The notes under the pieces were generated by a model that saw only the letters and a program-made list of their open reading frames with translations, was not told the origin of the DNA and searched no databases. Shown here in pieces: positions 18,787 to 26,509 of a stretch of DNA of 64,000 bases (position 1 is its first letter; every line of letters begins with the position of its first letter). Location of the stretch: the NCBI RefSeq assembly GCF_035481675.1, contig NZ_JAYJJW010000001.1:1922001-1986000 (forward strand), given 5' to 3'. The position numbers and the translations under genes were made by a program. This DNA is from Alteriqipengyuania_B sp035481675 (GTDB lineage Bacteria; Pseudomonadota; Alphaproteobacteria; Sphingomonadales; Sphingomonadaceae).

Positions 18787-18801
18787 TTAAAAATGATTTT
18801 A
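18787..18801. promoter_or_regulatory. CtrA-like site in the AT-rich part of the origin
   Basis: TTAA (18787-18790), seven bases, then TTTA (18798-18801): one mismatch from the CtrA consensus TTAA-N7-TTAA. It sits in the hemE upstream region, as CtrA sites do in Caulobacter. A chance match in AT-rich DNA is possible. Confidence 0.35.
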
Positions 18802-18905
18802 TGAAAGGTAGATGGAGTCTGTTGGCCCTGTGGAAAGCGGGGATTGCAGCGCCCTGCCCGATTTCTCCCGCGATGAACAGGGGGCGGAGGCGATGCGACT
18901 CTGGC

Positions 18906-18919
18906 TGACTCGGGAGTCA
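18906..18919. promoter_or_regulatory. Palindrome with two GANTC methylation sites in the origin
   Basis: TGACTC-GG-GAGTCA, a 6-bp inverted repeat with a 2-base centre. It contains GACTC and GAGTC, both CcrM (GANTC) targets. Two further GANTC sites lie at 18815 and 18897. Confidence 0.6.
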
Positions 18920-19048
18920 AACAAAACCTGTCCCCGTTGCCCACAGCCTGTCCAAAAGCCCGCCCACATGGGTGCAACCCTGCTCGCCCGTAAGCGGGAA
19001 ACGGGCAGCAAATCCGTCCCGAACTTGTCGGCAGGCATGTCCCGTGGT

Positions 19049-19070
19049 TTATGCCCATGTCTGTGCACAG
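19049..19070. promoter_or_regulatory. DnaA-box-like pair at the right end of the origin
   Basis: TTATGCCCA (19049-19057) has 8 of 9 matches to TTATNCACA. The palindromic CTGTGCACAG (19061-19070) gives two overlapping weaker matches, one on each strand. Both are degenerate, so functional status is uncertain. Confidence 0.4.
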
Positions 19071-19104
19071 GGGCTCTGCGCCCCGCTGAAGACCGGGATT
19101 TCGC

Positions 19105-19947
19105 TTGAGCAAGACCCACCTCCACCTCCTGTCCGATTCCACCGGCGAAACGCTGGAAATGATCGCCAAGGCCAGCCTCGCCCAGTTCGAGGATACCGAT
19201 GTCGTCCGGCATTTCTGGCCGATGGTGCGCAGCCAGGCCCAGCTCGACCGGATCATCGAGGATGTGGCGGCGAAGCCCGGCCTCGTCATCTATACCCTCG
19301 TCAATCCCGACGTACGCCGCGCGCTGGACGAGAAGTGCCGGACGCTCGGCCTGCCCGCGGTCGATGCGCTCGACAAGGTGACGGACGCGATTTCCAGCCA
19401 CCTTGGCCAGGAAGCGAAAGGCCGGCCGGGCCGCCAGCACGCGATGGACGCGGCCTATTTCCGCCGGGTCGAGGCAATCCAGTTCACCATCGCCCATGAC
19501 GACGGGATCGGCTGGGACAACTGGGAGGAAGCGGACATATTGCTCGCTGGCGTGTCGCGCAGCTCGAAGACGCCGACCAGCATCTATCTCGCCAATCGCG
19601 GCTACAAGACCGCGAATATCCCGCTAGTCGTGGAAAGCCCGCCGCCAAACAAGCTTTTCAGCCTGAAGCGCCCGTTGATCGTCGGCCTGACGACGGCGCC
19701 GGAACGGCTGGTGCAGATCCGCCGCAACCGCCTGCTGTCGCTGAACGAGCAGGAACAGACCGATTATATCGATGCGCAGCGCGTGCAGGAGGAGGTGCGT
19801 TTCGCCCGCCGCCTGTTCGCCGACAACGGCTGGCCAGTGATCGACGTCACGCGCCGTTCGATCGAGGAAACCGCCGCGGCGATCATCCGCCTGATCAGCG
19901 AGCGCGATGCGCAGACCGCAGGCGACAGGGTGGGGATTTCGGGATGA
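19105..19947 (+). CDS. ppsR: Pyruvate, phosphate dikinase/PEP synthase regulatory protein (DUF299)
   Basis: Bifunctional ADP-dependent kinase/Pi-dependent phosphorylase that controls PEP synthase or PPDK. 280 residues; starts with TTG giving SKTHLHLLSDSTGET, the conserved DUF299 N-terminus. The P-loop-like GVSRSSKTPTSIYLA is at about residues 149-163. It is the first rightward gene after the putative origin, as in Caulobacter, and overlaps maf by 4 bases. Confidence 0.93.
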   Translation: MSKTHLHLLSDSTGETLEMIAKASLAQFEDTDVVRHFWPMVRSQAQLDRIIEDVAAKPGLVIYTLVNPDVRRALDEKCRTLGLPAVDALDKVTDAISSHLGQEAKGRPGRQHAMDAAYFRRVEAIQFTIAHDDGIGWDNWEEADILLAGVSRSSKTPTSIYLANRGYKTANIPLVVESPPPNKLFSLKRPLIVGLTTAPERLVQIRRNRLLSLNEQEQTDYIDAQRVQEEVRFARRLFADNGWPVIDVTRRSIEETAAAIIRLISERDAQTAGDRVGISG

Positions 19948-20522
19948 TCGTGCTTGCCTCCAAGAGCGCGTCGCGCCGCGCGATGCTCGACGCCGCAGGG
20001 GTCGATTTCACGCCCGTGCCTGCCGCACTGGACGAGCGCGCGCTGGAAGCGTCGCTGGGCGAAGTTCCCCCGGCCAGCGTGGCGCTCGCCCTGGCAGAGG
20101 CCAAGGCGCTGTCGGTCGACGGCGGGATGCGGCCGGTGCTCGGCAGCGATTCTGTGGTGTCGGTGGACGGACGCCGCTTCGACAAGCCGGCCAGCCGGGC
20201 GCAGGCTGCGGAGCATTTGCGCTTTTTCTCCGGCAAGACGATGCACCTCCATTCGGGCGCGGCCTTGGCGCTCGGCGGGCACTTGCGCTGGAGCCACGTG
20301 GAAGAGGCGCGGCTCGTCGTGCGCCCGCTGAGCGAGGATTTCATCACCCGCTACCTCGCTGCCGAATGGCCGGAGGTCGGCCAGTGCGTCGGCGTATTCA
20401 GGATCGAGGCGATGGGCGTGCAGCTGTTCGAACGGATCGAAGGCGACCACTTCACTGTCCTCGGCATGCCGCTGCTGCCGGTCCTCGGCGCGCTGCGGGC
20501 GCTGGAAGAGCTGCCGGCATGA
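19944..20522 (+). CDS. Maf-family nucleotide pyrophosphatase
   Basis: House-cleaning nucleoside triphosphate pyrophosphatase of 192 residues. The N-terminal LASKSASRRAMLDAAG is the Maf signature; LGSDSVVSVDGRRFDKPAS carries the conserved Asp and the Lys-Pro pair. The GSD form rather than A-x-T is closer to the YceF (m7GTP) subgroup than to dTTPase YhdE, but this is tentative. Overlaps of 4 bases with both ppsR and aroE show translational coupling. Confidence 0.9.
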   Translation: MIVLASKSASRRAMLDAAGVDFTPVPAALDERALEASLGEVPPASVALALAEAKALSVDGGMRPVLGSDSVVSVDGRRFDKPASRAQAAEHLRFFSGKTMHLHSGAALALGGHLRWSHVEEARLVVRPLSEDFITRYLAAEWPEVGQCVGVFRIEAMGVQLFERIEGDHFTVLGMPLLPVLGALRALEELPA

Positions 20523-21373
20523 GCAAACCCTACGCCGAGGTGATCGGCGATCCGATCGCCCAGTCGAAATCGCCCGCCATCCACAATTTCTGGCTGGGGA
20601 AGCTGGATATCGATGCGGACTACCGCGCGCATCGCGTCGCGCCGGCCGATCTTGAGGCATATGTCGCCGCGCGGCATTCCGACCCGGATTGGCGCGGTTG
20701 CAACGTCACCATGCCGCACAAGCAGGCGATCCTGCCGCATCTCGACCGGATCGACGATATCGCGCGGCGCATCGGTGCGGTGAACACGGTCTATCGCGAG
20801 GGCGAGGCACTGGTCGGCAGCAACACCGATGCGGCGGGCTTCCTCGAGCCCTTGCGGGAAACCCTGGCCGGCCGGCATTATTTCCGCATGGCGCGCATCC
20901 TGGGGGCAGGCGGCGCGGCACGGGCCATCGTCGCCGCACTGGCCGATGCGGGGTTCACGCTCGTGGTCGCCGCGCGCGATCCGGCAAAGGCTGACCTGCT
21001 GCTCGCCGAGCTTGCCCCGCAGGGCGAGCATCACGCGGCCCCGCTCGCCCATTTCGCCGGGCCGACCGACTTCGCCTTCGATGATCGCGAGGGGTGCTGC
21101 GACCTTGTCGTCAATGCAACTCCGCTCGGGATGCGGGGCCAGCCCGCCCTCCCCTTCGACTGGAGCCATGCCCCGCCCGGCAGCATCGCCTACGACATCG
21201 TCACCGACCCGGTCGAAACCGTCTTTCTGGCCGGTGCCCGCGCGGCCGGCTTCCAAACCATTGACGGGTTATCGATGCTGGTCGGCCAGGCGGCCGCCGC
21301 ATTCGAACGCTTCTTCGGCCAGCCCGCCCCGCGCGAATGCGATGCCGAACTGCGCCAGAGGCTGATCGCATGA
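20519..21373 (+). CDS. aroE: Shikimate dehydrogenase (NADP+)
   Basis: Reduces 3-dehydroshikimate to shikimate in aromatic amino acid synthesis. 284 residues from the ATG overlapping the maf stop. Substrate-binding SKSPAIHN (residues about 17-24), NVTMPHK with catalytic Lys (about 62-68), the NADP loop GAGGAARA, NATPLGM and GLSMLVGQAA are all present. It overlaps coaE by 4 bases. Confidence 0.95.
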   Translation: MSKPYAEVIGDPIAQSKSPAIHNFWLGKLDIDADYRAHRVAPADLEAYVAARHSDPDWRGCNVTMPHKQAILPHLDRIDDIARRIGAVNTVYREGEALVGSNTDAAGFLEPLRETLAGRHYFRMARILGAGGAARAIVAALADAGFTLVVAARDPAKADLLLAELAPQGEHHAAPLAHFAGPTDFAFDDREGCCDLVVNATPLGMRGQPALPFDWSHAPPGSIAYDIVTDPVETVFLAGARAAGFQTIDGLSMLVGQAAAAFERFFGQPAPRECDAELRQRLIA

Positions 21374-21963
21374 GCCGTCCTCGTATCGTCGGCCTCACCG
21401 GATCGATCGGCATGGGCAAGTCGACCGTTGCCGCCATGTTCGCCGCAGAAGGCGTGCGGGTGTTCGATGCGGATGCCGAAGTGCGGCGGATGCAGGGTCC
21501 CGGCAGCGCGCTCCTCCCCGCGATCGAAGCCGCATTCCCCGGCTCGACGGGCGGCGATGGCGTGGACCGCGACGCGCTCGGCGGGCAGGTCTTCGGCGAC
21601 CCTGAGGCGCTCGTCCGGCTGGAAGCCATCGTCCATCCCGCGGTGGCGGAGGCGCGGGCCGAGTTCCTGCTGGAACACGCCGGCGCGCCGCTGGTGGTGT
21701 TCGACATCCCATTATTATTCGAAAAAGGCGGCCATGCGGCGGTCGACACGGTCGTGGTCGTCTCCGCGCCCGACGACGTGCAGCGCGCCCGCGTGCTCGC
21801 CCGCCCCGGCATGACGGCGGAGAAGTTCGCCCATATCCTCTCGATCCAGACGCCCGATGCGGAAAAGCGCGCGCGAGCAGACTATGTCGTCGACACCGGC
21901 ACCAGCCTTGCCGAAACACGGCAGGCGGTGCGCGAATTGGTCGCGAAATTGCGCGCGGGCTGA
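21370..21963 (+). CDS. coaE: Dephospho-CoA kinase
   Basis: Last step of coenzyme A synthesis, phosphorylating dephospho-CoA. 197 residues from the ATG that overlaps the aroE stop (MSRPRIVGL). P-loop GSIGMGKST at about residues 10-18, DADAEVRRM, HPAV and DIPLLFEKGG are typical. It sits in the maf-aroE-coaE-dnaQ order shared by many alphaproteobacteria. The alternative ATG 11 codons upstream lies inside aroE and lacks similarity. Confidence 0.95.
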   Translation: MSRPRIVGLTGSIGMGKSTVAAMFAAEGVRVFDADAEVRRMQGPGSALLPAIEAAFPGSTGGDGVDRDALGGQVFGDPEALVRLEAIVHPAVAEARAEFLLEHAGAPLVVFDIPLLFEKGGHAAVDTVVVVSAPDDVQRARVLARPGMTAEKFAHILSIQTPDAEKRARADYVVDTGTSLAETRQAVRELVAKLRAG

Positions 21964-22011
21964 TTCGGCACCTTGCAAGCGGCCCATGCAGCGCCGATAT
22001 CGGAAGGACCG

Positions 22012-22701
22012 ATGCGAGAAATCATCTTCGATACCGAAACGACCGGCCTCGACCCCAAGACGGGCGACCGCATGGTCGAAATCGGATGTATCGAGATGGT
22101 AAACCGGGTTGCGACCGGTAATTCCTACCACGCCTATTTCAATCCCGAGCGGACCATGCCGTCCGAGGCCGAGGCGGTGCACGGGCTCGGCGATGCGTTC
22201 CTGGCCGACAAGCCGCTGTTCGCCGCAAAGGCGCGCGAATTGCTCGATTTCATCGGCGATTCCCCGCTTGTCGCGCACAACGCCGGGTTCGATTTCGGCT
22301 TCCTCAACAACGAACTGCGCCTCTGCAATACCGAGGAAGTCTCGCTCGACCGGATGGTCGATACGGTGGCGCTGGCGCGCAAGAAGCACCCCGGCGCGAA
22401 ACTCTCGCTCGATGCGCTGTGCACCCGCTACGGGATCGACCGCAGCCACCGGACGAAGCACGGCGCGCTGCTCGATGCCGAACTGCTGGCGCAGGTCTAT
22501 GTCGAGCTGACCGGCGGCCGGCAGATCGGGCTGGAGCTTGCTGCGGAAGAGAGCGGCGCTGCCACCCCCGAGCGCCATGTCTACACCCCGCGCGCGGACC
22601 GCGAGGTGCGCCCTGCCCGCCCACATTCCGCCAGCGCCGAGGAACTTGCCCGCCACGCGGAGTTTATCGGCCGGATGGACAAGCCCGCCTGGCAAAGCTG
22701 A
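22012..22701 (+). CDS. dnaQ: DNA polymerase III epsilon subunit (proofreading exonuclease)
   Basis: 3'-5' proofreading exonuclease of the replicase. 229 residues from MREIIFDTETTG, preceded by GGAAGG. ExoI (FDTETTGLD, residues 5-13), ExoII (HNAGFDFGFLN, about 87-97) and ExoIII (HGALLDAELLAQ, about 150-161) metal-binding motifs are intact. The C-terminal third (about 175-229) is variable and probably contacts the polymerase subunit. It follows coaE by 48 bases. Confidence 0.96.
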   Translation: MREIIFDTETTGLDPKTGDRMVEIGCIEMVNRVATGNSYHAYFNPERTMPSEAEAVHGLGDAFLADKPLFAAKARELLDFIGDSPLVAHNAGFDFGFLNNELRLCNTEEVSLDRMVDTVALARKKHPGAKLSLDALCTRYGIDRSHRTKHGALLDAELLAQVYVELTGGRQIGLELAAEESGAATPERHVYTPRADREVRPARPHSASAEELARHAEFIGRMDKPAWQS

Positions 22702-22758
22702 CGGCGGACGCAATCACCGGCCCGTCCCCATCGGGCCATCGAAGAAGGAGAACCGACA

Positions 22759-23334
22759 ATGGAAATTCGCGTGTCAGGCCACCAGGTCGAAACCGGCGAA
22801 GCGCTGCAGGAACATGCCGAGGAGCGGCTGTCCTCCATTGTCGAGAAGTACTTCAGCAAGGCCATTTCGGCGCAGGTCACGTTTTCCAAGGCGCCCGCCG
22901 GTGCTTTCGCCTGCGATATCGTGACCCATGTGATCCAGGGACTGGTGCTGAAAGCCCATGCCGAAGCGCATGATGCGCACCAGGCGCTCGACCAGGCGGC
23001 GGCCAAGATCGACAAGCAGGTCCGCCGCTACAAACGCCGCCTGACCGATAATCACGAACGCGCCCAGTTCAGCGCGCGCGAGGAGGAGGCGGCCTACACC
23101 GTTTTCGCCGCGCGCGACGACAGCGACGAGGACGAGGTGGAGGAAGTTGCCGACGCCCCCGCCATCGTCGCGGAAACGCGCTGCGACATTCCCGAAGCGA
23201 GCGTGTCGGATGCCGTGATGATGCTCGACCTGCGCGATACGGACGCGCTGTTCTTCAAAAATGCTGGCACCGGCTCGCACAATATGGTCTATCGCCGACG
23301 CGACGGATCGATCGGCTGGGTCGAACCGTCCTGA
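22759..23334 (+). CDS. hpf: Ribosome hibernation promoting factor, long form
   Basis: Binds 30S subunits and dimerises ribosomes in stationary phase. 191 residues: N-terminal RaiA/YfiA domain (MEIRVSGHQVETGEALQEHAEERL), an acidic linker (DDSDEDEVEEVADAP), and the C-terminal dimerisation domain (SVSDAVMMLDLRDTDALFFKNAGTGSHNMVYRRRDGSIGWVEP, cited in parts: MMLDLRDTDALFF and VYRRRDGSIG). Strong AAGGAG site. It precedes ptsN, the usual partner. Confidence 0.94.
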   Translation: MEIRVSGHQVETGEALQEHAEERLSSIVEKYFSKAISAQVTFSKAPAGAFACDIVTHVIQGLVLKAHAEAHDAHQALDQAAAKIDKQVRRYKRRLTDNHERAQFSAREEEAAYTVFAARDDSDEDEVEEVADAPAIVAETRCDIPEASVSDAVMMLDLRDTDALFFKNAGTGSHNMVYRRRDGSIGWVEPS

Positions 23335-23452
23335 CGCCGGCGGCTTTGCTGGGAGAGCGAGGCCGGACCCCACCGAAAGGTGCAGCGCTTGCGGGCCCGC
23401 TTCGTGGCCCGCCCCTCGCTGCGGAACGATCGAATACGACGAAGTTTACGCG

Positions 23453-23923
23453 ATGCCTGCCAATTTCCTGCTCGACCCCAAGGCGATCCTGACGGCCGCC
23501 GACGGGTCGATTGCGACCAAATCCGATATCCTGGGCCTGCTCTCGACATGTTTTGCCGAGGTTTACGAGTTCGATCCCGCTGCCGTGCTTGCAGGGCTGG
23601 AAGAGCGGGAGAAGCTTGGCAGCACCGGCTTCGGGCGCGGGATCGCGATGCCGCACGCGCGCTATGCCGGGCTGAAGCGCCCGGTCGCCGCACTGATCCG
23701 CCTGCCGGAGCCGATCGACTTTGCCGCCGCCGATGCGATGAAGGTGGAACTGGTCTTCGCCCTGCTTTCGCCTACCGATGCCGGCGCCACCCACCTGCAT
23801 GCGCTCGCCGCCATGTCACGCATGCTCAGGGACGATGCGCTGCTGGAGCGCTTGCTGGCGGCCGAAACCAGCGATACGCTGCGCGGCGTGATGACCGATG
23901 CCGGGGAGCGCGATGCCGCCTGA
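23453..23923 (+). CDS. ptsN: Nitrogen-type PTS EIIA protein PtsN
   Basis: Phosphocarrier of the regulatory PTS. 156 residues from MPANFLLDPKAIL. The EIIA fold signature REKLGSTGFGRGIAMPHARY contains the phosphorylatable His in the expected place (given in part: GRGIAMPHARY). The C-terminal half, ADAMKVELVFALLSPT, is typical. It follows hpf by 118 bases; this gap holds a GCGGGCC/GGCCCGC hairpin (23391-23412) with no T-run. It overlaps the start of the following thioesterase gene. Confidence 0.92.
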   Translation: MPANFLLDPKAILTAADGSIATKSDILGLLSTCFAEVYEFDPAAVLAGLEEREKLGSTGFGRGIAMPHARYAGLKRPVAALIRLPEPIDFAAADAMKVELVFALLSPTDAGATHLHALAAMSRMLRDDALLERLLAAETSDTLRGVMTDAGERDAA

Positions 23924-24389
23924 AGGCGATCCCGCCCTTGCCGCAGGCGCGGCGAGCCACTGGCGCGCGCTCGAAGGCCTTTACGCATCGGCCGCGATCA
24001 ACGAACTCTTCGCCTCCCGGCTGGAAATCGAACGGCAGGGCGAGGCGCGGATCACTTTCGAAGTGACCGGCAAGGTCTACCATGCCGCCGGCGCGGCCCA
24101 CGGGACGATCTATTTCAAGATGCTCGACGATGCGGCTTTCTATGCCGCGAACACGCTGGTGAGCGACCGCTTCCTGCTGACCACCGGCTTCAACCTCCAT
24201 TTCACCAAGCCGGTGCGCGAAGGGCTGGTGACCGCAGAAGGGCGCTGGGTGAGCGGCAAGCGGCGCGTGCTGGTGGCCGAATCGCGGCTGGTCGATGCCG
24301 AGGGCGAGGAAATCGGGCGCGGAACAGGCACTTTCATGCGCAGCCGGATCCCGCTGTCGGGCCTGCCCGGCTATGGCCCCGCCCGTTGA
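23913..24389 (+). CDS. PaaI-family thioesterase
   Basis: Hot-dog-fold acyl-CoA thioesterase, 158 residues. The pattern GKVYHAAGAAHGTIYFKMLDDAAFYAANTLV matches the HG-x-H/D catalytic region (key residues AHG and KMLDDAA) and the later HFTKPVREG is a typical second strand. The start chosen is the ATG with GGGGAG six bases upstream; an ATG five codons earlier is an alternative. The gene overlaps ptsN by 11 bases and precedes the DUF1491 gene by 10, suggesting one operon. Substrate unknown. Confidence 0.85.
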   Translation: MPPEGDPALAAGAASHWRALEGLYASAAINELFASRLEIERQGEARITFEVTGKVYHAAGAAHGTIYFKMLDDAAFYAANTLVSDRFLLTTGFNLHFTKPVREGLVTAEGRWVSGKRRVLVAESRLVDAEGEEIGRGTGTFMRSRIPLSGLPGYGPAR

Positions 24390-24399
24390 GGCGAATCGG

Positions 24400-24750
24400 A
24401 TGAGCGAGGGCGAAGCGCGCCTGCCCGCCCACGTCGAAATTTCGGGATTGATCCGCGCGGTCCAGGCCGAAGGCGGTTTTGCAACCGTGCTTTCCAAAGG
24501 TGAACGCGACGCCGGTACAATCCTTGTCATTTGTTGCGAGAACGGCCGCAACGGCAGACTTTATGAACGGATGCCAGATCTGGACGGCGGCCGAAAATGG
24601 ACCCTGACAAAATCGGAAGACTTTGAAAAGCCTCTGGAATTTTCCGAATATTGGCAGCGCAGGGCGAATTCCGATCCCGATTGCTGGGTTCTGGAACTGG
24701 ATATCGACAATGGTGAACGGTTCGTCGGAATTAAGGGAACCGAAAGTTGA
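24400..24750 (+). CDS. DUF1491 family protein
   Basis: 116 residues, no signal peptide. The N-terminus LPAHVEISGLIRAVQAEGGFATVL, the AGTILVICCENGRNGRLYERMP core and the C-terminal CWVLELDIDNGERF match DUF1491, an alphaproteobacterial family without known function (matches cited in pieces of the longer stretch: GGFATVL and LYERMPDLDGG). It is the last gene of the hpf-ptsN-thioesterase run. The 208 bases after it hold only a GCTCAC/GTGAGC inverted repeat (24808-24825). Confidence 0.85.
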   Translation: MSEGEARLPAHVEISGLIRAVQAEGGFATVLSKGERDAGTILVICCENGRNGRLYERMPDLDGGRKWTLTKSEDFEKPLEFSEYWQRRANSDPDCWVLELDIDNGERFVGIKGTES

Positions 24751-24958
24751 CGTTCGGGGAAAGGCCGCTACTTGGCCACCCGCAACTTGGATGCGCAGGC
24801 GGTGCGCGCTCACAATTCGGTGAGCAGCATTAGCACGCAGACGGGGGCCGGCCGGCAGGCCGAAGAAGGACGGAACCAATAATATAAGCCGCGAATGGGA
24901 TGCGGCCGGTAACCGTCAGCCTGCGCAGGTCCGACCACCGCCCTAAGTGTTCTGGAAA

Positions 24959-25654
24959 ATGAAGTTCATGAAGCGCGCCGTCACCCTTGGGGTGGCGACC
25001 ACGATTTTTGCCACGCTTGCAGGGGCCGAAGGCCCCGGCGCCCTCGCCCAGGATGCGGCGACCGAAGCAAGCGAAACCACTGTTTCCACGGCGGCCCCTG
25101 TCGAAGGTGCAGTCGCCGATCCGGCCACCGAGGCGCAGACGGACGAAAGCGACATCGTTTTCGTGTCCGAGCCGGTGGTCCAGCCCCTCGATCCCGAGCA
25201 GGTCGCTGCCGATGCGGCCGCCAACGCGACGCCGGCGCAAGCCGCCTCGCTGCGTGAGCTGGTGGCAAGCATGGACACCTCGGGCGAGCTTTCGCGCGAC
25301 ATGCACTGCCTTGCCGGCGCGATTTATTTCGAATCCAAGGGCGAACCGCTCGCCGGCCAGTTGGCCGTGGGCCGCGTCATCGTCAACCGCACCGAATCCA
25401 GCCGCTGGCCCGACAGCTATTGCGGCGTGGTGCTTCAGCGTTCGCAGTTCTCCTTCGTGCGCGGCGGTGCGATCCCCGCGATCAACACGTCGAGCAAGGC
25501 CTGGCGCGACGCCAAGGCAATCGCCCGCATCGCGCACCAGGACTTGTGGGACAGCCCGGCCAAGGGCGCGACGTTCTTCCACGCGGTCTACGTCAATCCG
25601 CGCTGGCGCCTGACCCGCGTGGCGCAGGTTAACAACCACATTTTCTACCGCTGA
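24959..25654 (+). CDS. Cell wall hydrolase, SleB/Hydrolase_2 type
   Basis: Predicted periplasmic peptidoglycan hydrolase. A basic N-terminus and hydrophobic signal peptide (cleavage near GALAQ) are followed by an Ala/Glu-rich linker (about residues 30-105). A SleB-like domain follows: DMHCLAGAIYFESKGEP with the catalytic Glu, QLAVGRVIVNRTES, YCGVVLQRSQFSFV and GATFFHAVYVNPRW. Starts at 24947 (GTG) or 24968 (ATG, better spaced from GGAA) are equally possible. 231 residues. A strong terminator follows. Confidence 0.85.
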   Translation: MKFMKRAVTLGVATTIFATLAGAEGPGALAQDAATEASETTVSTAAPVEGAVADPATEAQTDESDIVFVSEPVVQPLDPEQVAADAAANATPAQAASLRELVASMDTSGELSRDMHCLAGAIYFESKGEPLAGQLAVGRVIVNRTESSRWPDSYCGVVLQRSQFSFVRGGAIPAINTSSKAWRDAKAIARIAHQDLWDSPAKGATFFHAVYVNPRWRLTRVAQVNNHIFYR

Positions 25655-25677
25655 GCGGCAGCATAACTGCAACGCAG

Positions 25678-25709
25678 CCCCTGTCCGGTCCGTCCGGGCG
25701 GGGGTTTTT
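25678..25709 (+). terminator. Rho-independent terminator of the cell wall hydrolase gene
   Basis: An 11-bp stem with two G-U pairs (25678-25688 with 25694-25704), 5-base loop TCCGT, followed by five Ts at 25705-25709. It lies 24 bases after the stop and just before the convergent xth stop. Confidence 0.85.
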
Positions 25710-25715
25710 CGTGCA

Positions 25716-26501
25716 TCAGTCGGTCAGTTCGACCCAGACCGGTGTGTGATCGCTCGCTTTCTCGCGCCCGCGATGTTCCTTGTCGACCCCGGCGGCGACC
25801 ATCCGGTCGGCGGCTTCGGGCGAAAGGAGAAGGTGGTCGATGCGGAAGCCGTGATCACGTTGCCACGCGCCGGCCTGGTAATCCCAGTAGGTCCACACGC
25901 CGCCGCGCGGGTTCAGGCTGCCGATGGCGTCGGTCCACCCGTCGCCGAGCATGCGGAAATAGGCATCGCGCGACTCGGGCTGCATCAGCGCATCGTCCTG
26001 CATGGCCTTGACCGACCAGACATCGCTGTCGCGCGGAATGACGTTGAAATCGCCGAGCACCACGGTCGGCTTCTCGCGCGCGGAAAGCTCCGCCATGCGG
26101 GCGCGCAGCCGCTCCATCCATGCAAGCTTGTAGTCGAATTTCGGCCCGGGCTGCGGATTGCCGTTGGGCAGGTAGAGGTTGCAGATGCGAATGCCGTTCA
26201 CATCCGCTTCGAGATAGCGGGCCTGTTCGCCCTCGCCTTCCTTCGGGCCGTCGATGCCGAGGCCGCGCTGCGTTTCCACCGGCGCTGTTCCGTCGGCGAG
26301 GATGGCGACGCCGTTGAAACTCTTCTGCCCGTGCCAGATCGCCTTGTAGCCGATCTCCTCGAACTCGGACGCGGGAAAGCCCTCGTCCATCGTCTTGATT
26401 TCCTGCAGGCAGGCGACGGCGGGGCGCGTTTCTTCCAGCCATTCCTTCAACCGCGGCAGGCGCGCCTTAATGCCGTTGATGTTGAAGCTGGCGATGCGCA
26501 C
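25716..26501 (-). CDS. xth: Exodeoxyribonuclease III
   Basis: AP endonuclease/3'-5' exonuclease in base excision repair. 261 residues from a GTG start giving MRIASFNINGIKARLPRL, the conserved N-terminus; the open frame upstream overlaps erpA and has no similarity. CLQEIKTMD with the metal-binding Glu, GDFNVIPRDSDV with Asp/Asn, and the C-terminal KASDHTPVWVEL catalytic His-Asp pair are present. It lies 8 bases downstream of erpA on the same strand. Confidence 0.93.
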   Translation of the reverse strand: MRIASFNINGIKARLPRLKEWLEETRPAVACLQEIKTMDEGFPASEFEEIGYKAIWHGQKSFNGVAILADGTAPVETQRGLGIDGPKEGEGEQARYLEADVNGIRICNLYLPNGNPQPGPKFDYKLAWMERLRARMAELSAREKPTVVLGDFNVIPRDSDVWSVKAMQDDALMQPESRDAYFRMLGDGWTDAIGSLNPRGGVWTYWDYQAGAWQRDHGFRIDHLLLSPEAADRMVAAGVDKEHRGREKASDHTPVWVELTD

Positions 26502-26509
26502 GAGGGGCG

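Larger units (their letters stand above)
18770..19104. other. oriC: Putative chromosomal replication origin (oriC)
   Basis: The 335-base gene-free stretch between divergent hemE and ppsR, the position of the Caulobacter origin. It starts with an AT-rich segment (18782-18812) holding a CtrA-like TTAA-N7-TTTA. Then come four GANTC sites (18815, 18897, 18907, 18914) and degenerate DnaA-box-like sequences: TGTGGAAAG (18829-18837), TTGCCCACA (18937-18945), TTATGCCCA (19049-19057) and CTGTGCACAG (19061-19070). Flanking genes on both sides are mainly read outward. No perfect TTATCCACA box was found, so the call rests on synteny plus site clustering. Confidence 0.72.

Noticed and set aside
20291..20304. 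CACGTG-centred sequence inside maf that resembles parS
   Set aside because: Only the inner bases match; the arms do not continue the parS palindrome.
24871..24895. GGAAC before the cell wall hydrolase as an EcfG promoter
   Set aside because: No CGTT at 16-18 bases spacing.
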